Source: Ramicandelaber brevisporus
Taxonomy: Eukaryota > Kickxellomycota > Ramicandelaberales > Ramicandelaberaceae
DNA: 64,000 nt
Reading direction: 5' to 3'
NCBI GenBank assembly: GCA_025201865.1
Contig: MU602668.1
Coordinates: 1 to 64,000 of the forward strand
Below, one piece after another: positions 59,622 to 64,000 of this stretch. The notes under the pieces are model-generated. The model made no database searches, had not been told where the DNA came from, and worked only from the letters and a program-made list of their open reading frames with translations. Position 1 is the stretch's first letter, and each line of letters starts with the position of its first letter. The translations under genes were made by a program, and so were the position numbers.

Positions 59622-60389
59622 TTATTTATCGCGGTTACTGGACAAGGGCGAGTTGAGTATGTAGCTTAAGCTCATTTTGTATGGTCGCCTGTATATCTGT
59701 GCCGATGATTCACTTATTTGAGATGATACTGTCGATGCTGGGAGGGCAGTTGATGTGGATGAAGGTGCTGGTGTTTGCAGTGCTACAGCTGGAGCGGCAT
59801 TGACCGGATTGCGATCAATTTCGCGAGCTGCATTACTGTACGACACTGCTGATTTCCGAAGCACAGGTTTGCTGGGATATCTGAACAGGCGTGGAGAAAC
59901 AGAAGGCGAGTCTGGCTCGGTTGTTGATGGTAGTGGCGATGACGGCGGTGATGACGATGCTTGATGAGCTCTTCTCGCTGTCTTCGTCTTGGACCAAATC
60001 ATCCGTGGTACGTCTTTCCATACTGTCGCACCTCGATAAAAATGCACATGAAACCACACACGTGACTTCCCTGAGAACAATGTGCCACTTGGAATCTCAA
60101 ATACTGGAAGTGTTTGTGGATCGATAGAATGGAAGTTGTAAGCACAGAGCTGGCGACGAAGGGAACTATACGAGCCCATTGCCAGACCGCGGCTAACCTT
60201 GGGAATATCAATAGCGTCTCCAGAGCCTGACGAGGAGGCTGCACTGATGAGGATGGTGTCGAGATGGTCGATATCTGGGATGAGAATGAAACGGCCACTA
60301 GTGCTGAATCTGATTACAGTTGGCATCCAGTTCGACACCATTTCGTACAGCGTGTGATGAAATGAGTTTCCTTGTGTACGTGGCAGCAT
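59622..60389 (-). CDS. Divergent HSF-type DNA-binding protein B
   Basis: A 255-residue paralogue of the protein at 22936-23853. The start MLPRTQGNSFHHTLYEMV aligns with MAPRSEGNSFHLTLYAMV. Shared blocks: SGRFILIPDIDHLDTILI, the recognition-helix region MGSYSSLRRQLCAYNF, IDPQTLP, IPSGTL and RVWFHVHFYRGAT, then a middle motif LRKSAVSYSNAAREI and the C-terminal YKMSLSYILNSP. The insertion between helix 2 and the recognition helix is only about 20 residues here, versus 60 in A, so B is nearer to a compact HSF fold. The Ser/Pro/Thr linker is otherwise diverged. No trimerisation coiled coil is visible. Role unknown; the conserved tail suggests a common partner. Confidence 0.78.
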   Translation of the reverse strand: MLPRTQGNSFHHTLYEMVSNWMPTVIRFSTSGRFILIPDIDHLDTILISAASSSGSGDAIDIPKVSRGLAMGSYSSLRRQLCAYNFHSIDPQTLPVFEIPSGTLFSGKSRVWFHVHFYRGATVWKDVPRMIWSKTKTARRAHQASSSPPSSPLPSTTEPDSPSVSPRLFRYPSKPVLRKSAVSYSNAAREIDRNPVNAAPAVALQTPAPSSTSTALPASTVSSQISESSAQIYRRPYKMSLSYILNSPLSSNRDK

Positions 60390-61027
60390 ATTTGGCTTGA
60401 AGTGGATTCACTGTGGATAGGTAAATGTGCTGCAGAGAAGACGATGCGGATGAAAACTGGACCGAATGTCAGAAACTATGTATGAAAAAAACAACAACAA
60501 CAAGGTCAGCTTCGGGTCGATTATGTTATAAGCGTTATCCGGAAGATGTTCCAATCACACTATTGTGCTCTCTATCAAACTGAGATAGAAATGCGAGGAT
60601 AAAAATGCTTCACTTGCCGCAGAAAAGCCTTCTTGGCGCAAACCCACAAATAGACCTCTGCGGCACGCACATCTCGCTTAGCAATTGACTTGGGAACAGT
60701 TGACACGTCCAATCAATCAGGATGCTTGCGTAAATACGATTACCAAAGCTGCTTTGTCACCGATGAGATGTGCATATGTTTTTTTTTGTTTTGCTTCAAG
60801 TGCATGCTTGGCACAGCACAGAACTGATTATCGCAGATTCCGTAACGATGAAGTCACTCTCCGACTAGAAGATATTTTCGGAGGATAATCATAGTCGTGG
60901 TTGAGCGCATTTTCAACATCAGCTACGTCACCGGACAACAGAAATGCCTCACCTTTGAGATAGAGGTATCATGTAACAAAAAAAAGAGATGAATTGTTTT
61001 TCAATAGTTACTATTATGTTGCTACTA
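60390..61027. other. Intergenic region containing a possible 3' exon
   Basis: 638 bases upstream of HSF-like B and downstream of the small membrane-protein gene. Apart from an ATG-less minus-strand open stretch (60828-60968), listed separately, no gene or RNA is recognised. Confidence 0.45.
60828..60968 (-). other. Possible C-terminal exon of the small membrane-protein gene
   Basis: 46 open codons without ATG ending in TAA, reading GEAFLLSGDVADVENALNHD, then YDYPPKISSSRRVTSSL. An 8-T tract and TCTCAAAG precede the GTGAGG at 60952. Splicing C (61033) to this acceptor is in phase and would extend the protein at 61028-61447 to about 179 residues, but the donor (GTTGAT) is weak. Confidence 0.3.
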
Positions 61028-61447
61028 TCAACGTTGCAGGTGTTGATTATCATATCCGCCATGAAACGGTCCTCTTCCGCTGTATCTCGCGCTCATACCT
61101 TTTGACCCGCTGCTTTGTGCATACATTCCACTTGAAGCGCCGCTCCTTCTCTTTGTGTCCAAATTGTCCATCTCGATATCATCATCGTCTTCGCCATCGT
61201 CATCGTAATCACCAGTCGAGAACGCGCTGTGTCCTCTCCTGGTATAATGTAGCCGCTCGTGTCTTGAGCGAGAATACGTGTCACCCGCAGAGAATCTGCC
61301 CAGCCCGATCTGCCGCAACAAAACCTGGCCCAGACGAGTGCCGTAGAGAAGACACCACAGAATGCTCAGTAGAAGCAGCGACAGCAGACCCAGGAAGAGG
61401 TACAGAAGCGCGCGTTCTTCTTCAGCGTTTGCTTTCGAGTTGGTCAT
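61028..61447 (-). CDS. Small single-pass membrane protein, unrecognised
   Basis: 139 residues as drawn. A short acidic N-terminus (MTNSKANAEEERA) is followed by one strong transmembrane segment (LLYLFLGLLSLLLLSILWCL, about 14-33) and a long hydrophilic tail with an Arg/Tyr-rich part, an acidic cluster (DYDDDGEDDDDIEMDN) and Gly/Ser-rich end. No cleavable signal is evident, so it is probably an N-out or reverse-signal-anchor protein with a cytosolic tail. Start at 61447, because the in-frame codons above it read as leader. The C-terminus may continue in a further exon (60828-60952). Family unknown. Confidence 0.6.
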   Translation of the reverse strand: MTNSKANAEEERALLYLFLGLLSLLLLSILWCLLYGTRLGQVLLRQIGLGRFSAGDTYSRSRHERLHYTRRGHSAFSTGDYDDDGEDDDDIEMDNLDTKRRSGASSGMYAQSSGSKGMSARYSGRGPFHGGYDNQHLQR

Positions 61448-62083
61448 CTTGGCCAATCCGTTTAGATCAAGGTAGATTTTATGAACTGGAACAAAAGTTT
61501 GCAATCCACCGAACAGATTGTGTTGACAACTGTGCAGCTTTCCGAGAACTCTATTACATGAACCTTAGGTTAGAATACCAACAGTCAATCCGAATCTATA
61601 TTTAGCTGGTATTGTTATGTGTGCTTTAAGTGATCCTTCTCATACACTCTCATCCTTGCTTTCGAATGCAATAGTGGTGGTGGTGGTGGTGGTAGTGGCG
61701 ACAGAGGCAGTGATAGCGATAGCGGCGACAACATCTTGCAAGATATACTGCTTTCTCAGTCTTCATATATTGTGTGTGTGTGTTGGCTTCCAGTGTTTCA
61801 TCTTGTTCCAATCTTGTTCCAATCTTGTCCCCCAATCCATCCTTCCATCCACTCTTTAACAGCAACACTCACACTCTGAAACAGTCCTATTTATTGCCCT
61901 CGGCACTGCCGCATCACTCTCGCACATTTGCATCCATCGTGCTCACTTTTACAACCTTCACTCCTGCCCTCTTTCTCCATCAAAGCCCCATTCTTCCCCT
62001 GTCTCGAAAACACATACATACACATACATACGCACATACATACATACGCACATACACACACAAATATCGAGTTCGTTCCTATC
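61448..62083. promoter_or_regulatory. Divergent region with GGT and CATA repeats
   Basis: 636 bases between two start codons: a GGTGGT run (about 61674-61694), a duplicated TCTTGTTCCAA segment (61799-61822) and a (CATA)n-rich leader (about 62012-62062) directly before the secreted-protein ATG. No gene seen. Confidence 0.5.
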
Positions 62084-62497
62084 ATGAAAGCTATCCTCTT
62101 GACTAGCCTCGCTCTCTTGTCGGTTGTTGGCCCACAGCTCGCAGCTGCCAAGGCTCGCTTCGAGTTCCAGCTTCCACCATCCACCGACTCCTTTGTATTT
62201 GAACTCACTGACCCCACACTTATTAACCGCGCTCGTAGCATTCTTAACGGCACCACTGAGGACACTCAGCACGTGTACGGCAAAATTGTCAAGTACAAGC
62301 AAAAGTACAATGAGCAATGGAGCTTCCACTTGGATCCAGACACGGTCAAGTTCTTCGACATGTCAACGGAAGTGTGTGATAGCAGCATCGAGTATTTGGA
62401 AATGCACCTCGGCGAAGCATGTGGTGCATTCTTACCAGACTGCAACTGGTGTCCCTGGTCCAGCACACTTATCAAAGAAGTCACTTCACTAGACTGA
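62084..62497 (+). CDS. Small secreted protein with BP74-like domain
   Basis: 137 residues. Signal peptide 1-22 (MKAILLTSLALLSVVG, cleavage near AAA-K). The mature part begins RFEFQL and has FELTDPTLINRARSIL, HVYGKIVK, WSFHLDPDTVKFFDMSTEVCD, EYLEMHLGEACGAFLPDCNW and CPWSSTLIKEV. This series of blocks (WxFHLDP, FFDMxxEVCDxS, WCPWSS) resembles a small domain seen in secreted proteins of fungi, bacteria and Dictyostelium (BP74-type); the assignment is from memory of the pattern and the function is unclear. Five cysteines in the mature protein suggest disulphides. It converges with the DEAH helicase gene (83-base gap). Confidence 0.75.
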   Translation: MKAILLTSLALLSVVGPQLAAAKARFEFQLPPSTDSFVFELTDPTLINRARSILNGTTEDTQHVYGKIVKYKQKYNEQWSFHLDPDTVKFFDMSTEVCDSSIEYLEMHLGEACGAFLPDCNWCPWSSTLIKEVTSLD

Positions 62498-62580
62498 AGG
62501 ACTAAAAAAAAAACAAAGACTGATTGCCTACTTTGTGATTAAACTGCATCTATTTTAAATTCAACTCTAATGATGAACAT

Positions 62581-64000
62581 TTATTTATTGGTGAGGTTGC
62601 TGAGATACTTGGGCGATGCCTTCGGAATCCAAGAGGCCTGGACAGCAGATACACCTCTCACGTACAACTTGGATGTAAACACAACTTGGTCATACATAAT
62701 TGCTTCCACTTTCCGTCCGTGCATGACTGAACTTGGATGAATTGCCACTGTATGCGATCCAATCAGTGTCCGATATGATCCGTCGGGCTGCAGCAGTGCC
62801 GTGTTTCCAAAGTATCCACTCAGGAAACACTGCAAAACCACGTCGTAATTCGAGCCACACGTCAATGCATCAATGTCGAAACCGAGACGAGTGCAGTGCT
62901 GGCGAAGCTGTTTGCGAACGTCCATAACATGGCGCATACCGCGACCGTTGACAAAATGGTCGCGACACCATTGAGGATCACCATTAGCGGCGAGGTATGC
63001 GAGAAGCATGTTGCGAAAAGTGAGATGGTCGCCATCGCGTGAGACGAATTGACGGCGGATGTCGGCACTCTGGTCTCGTTTGTCAGGCGGCGAGAAGAAG
63101 AGTGTGTCAACAGATAATAACGAGATGATGTCGATGACTTCGGCTGTGCACTTGAGTTCGCGAGATGTGTAGATGACCTTGGCGAGTGGTGGCTCGAGAG
63201 GGAATTCGCTCATCCACAAGCCGAGTTCATTGATGCGACCACTATCGCTCAGTGCACCAAGAGACAGCAACTGCTCAAGAGCGCGCATCAACGAGGTGCG
63301 AGATGGTGGATCCATAAAATCGAATGCCTGGATATTTGTCACACCGGCTGCCAGCAGCTGCAGGGTTGCCATTGCCAGGTTACACCGCTTGATCTCCGGA
63401 ATTGTGTCCTCTATGAGTGAGTCAAAGCCATCTTCTGTGTACAATCGATAGCAAATGCCAGGCGCTTCACGGCCAGCACGACCAGTGCGCTGCCGAGCAG
63501 ATGACTTGGAGATTGGCTCAACCAACAGAGACTCGATACCAGCACGAGCCTTGTAATCGCGCATCTTGTGAACACCAGTGTCAACGACATATCGAACACC
63601 GGGGATCGTGATACTGGTTTCAGCAATATTTGTGGCGAGAATAACCTTGCGAGTAAACCTGTCTGGGGCTGGCTGGAACACTTTGGCTTGTTGAGCTGGC
63701 GGCAGTGCTGCGAAGATTGGGCAAACTAACAGCTTTCGTAGATATGGATGCGTGTCACCAGTGGCATCCTCGGGCAAGTCGTTTGTCACATTCACGGCTA
63801 CTGCTGTGTTGGCATTGTCTTCATTTTCATCAACACTCGTGCCGTGACCAGCTGCAACGTGACCGGATGGATTCATCACAGCTTCAATTTGCGCATTTTG
63901 ATCTTTGATCAGTTTCTCCAAATTCTCAATCTCATCCTGTCCAGACAAAAACACCAGAATGTCACCCATTGGCTGTTCCAAATGAATCTGGAAAGTAGTA
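62581..64000 (-). CDS. DEAH-box RNA helicase, C-terminal part (runs off the window)
   Basis: At least 472 residues; the 5' end lies beyond 64000 and the frame is open to the window edge (TTFQIHLEQPMGDILVFLSG). This is the second RecA domain, HA2/winged-helix and OB-fold of a DEAH/RHA helicase: ILVFLSGQDEIE, VILATNIAETSITIPGVRYVVDTG (motif V), QRTGRAGRE (motif VI), then LLAAGVTNIQAFDFMDPP, and an OB-fold with HPSSVMHGRK. Family members act in splicing or ribosome assembly. The OB-fold end (AIMYDQVVFTSKLYVRGV) recalls DHX33/DHX40-type proteins, but the missing N-terminus is needed to assign it. A 50-residue acidic Asn/Val insertion (about 40-85 of the visible part) interrupts the second RecA domain. 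Confidence 0.92.
   Translation of the reverse strand, partial: TTFQIHLEQPMGDILVFLSGQDEIENLEKLIKDQNAQIEAVMNPSGHVAAGHGTSVDENEDNANTAVAVNVTNDLPEDATGDTHPYLRKLLVCPIFAALPPAQQAKVFQPAPDRFTRKVILATNIAETSITIPGVRYVVDTGVHKMRDYKARAGIESLLVEPISKSSARQRTGRAGREAPGICYRLYTEDGFDSLIEDTIPEIKRCNLAMATLQLLAAGVTNIQAFDFMDPPSRTSLMRALEQLLSLGALSDSGRINELGLWMSEFPLEPPLAKVIYTSRELKCTAEVIDIISLLSVDTLFFSPPDKRDQSADIRRQFVSRDGDHLTFRNMLLAYLAANGDPQWCRDHFVNGRGMRHVMDVRKQLRQHCTRLGFDIDALTCGSNYDVVLQCFLSGYFGNTALLQPDGSYRTLIGSHTVAIHPSSVMHGRKVEAIMYDQVVFTSKLYVRGVSAVQASWIPKASPKYLSNLTNK

Overview
The window is eukaryotic nuclear DNA, almost certainly from a fungus. Evidence: a fungal-type gene set (HIS3 imidazoleglycerol-phosphate dehydratase, a ync13-like MUN/C2 protein, an ER Hsp70-related protein ending in HDEL, NOP13-like and VMA8-like genes, an aquaglyceroporin, PPxY alpha-arrestin), compact gene spacing, few short introns with GTAAGT/GTACGT/GTATGT donors, and polyQ/Ser/Ala-rich low-complexity stretches. 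The gene content and divergent F-box-like and HSF-like paralogues suggest an early-diverging, Kickxellomycotina-like lineage rather than an ascomycete; this is an impression from protein character, not a computed placement.

Layout. 1-7.1 kb: an AT-hook plus bHLH-like regulator behind a 3-kb pyrimidine-rich leader with a TATA box and spliced leader introns. 7.9-12 kb: an F-box-like protein, a GSK-3 kinase and a Yippee-like protein. 12-15.8 kb: gene-poor, strand-asymmetric DNA with one 65-residue cysteine-rich miniprotein. 15.8-24 kb: aquaglyceroporin, a Ser-rich protein, an alpha-arrestin and a divergent HSF-like factor. 24-33 kb: ETF-ubiquinone oxidoreductase, V-ATPase subunit D (first exon found by splicing), Aurora kinase (two exons), tubulin cofactor C and an Lhs1/HYOU1-type ER chaperone. 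33-43.5 kb: a 1640-residue Munc13-like protein, a zinc-knuckle protein, a second F-box-like protein, a NIPA-type transporter and small candidates. 43.5-51.4 kb: NOP13-like RNA-binding protein, BAR-SH3 protein, HAD hydrolase, methionine aminopeptidase 1 (carrying a frameshifting 118-bp tandem duplication), an SOD-fold mitoribosomal protein and HIS3. 51.7-64 kb: a canonical HSF-type factor, phosphopentomutase/phosphoglucomutase, a SIRT2/Hst2-class sirtuin, a secreted Lys/Gly/Ala-rich cationic protein, a second divergent HSF-like factor, a small membrane protein, a small secreted protein and the 3' part of a DEAH-box helicase.

The genes do not form a pathway cluster. They are mostly housekeeping genes arranged head-to-head with short shared promoters and tail-to-tail with very short gaps. 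The points most worth following up are the paralogous HSF-like pair with a shared C-terminal motif, the secreted cationic helix-rich protein, the MetAP1 duplication, the long regulatory leaders, and several ATG-less open stretches that look like exons of unannotated small spliced genes. No tRNA, rRNA, CRISPR, transposon or virus-derived gene was recognised.
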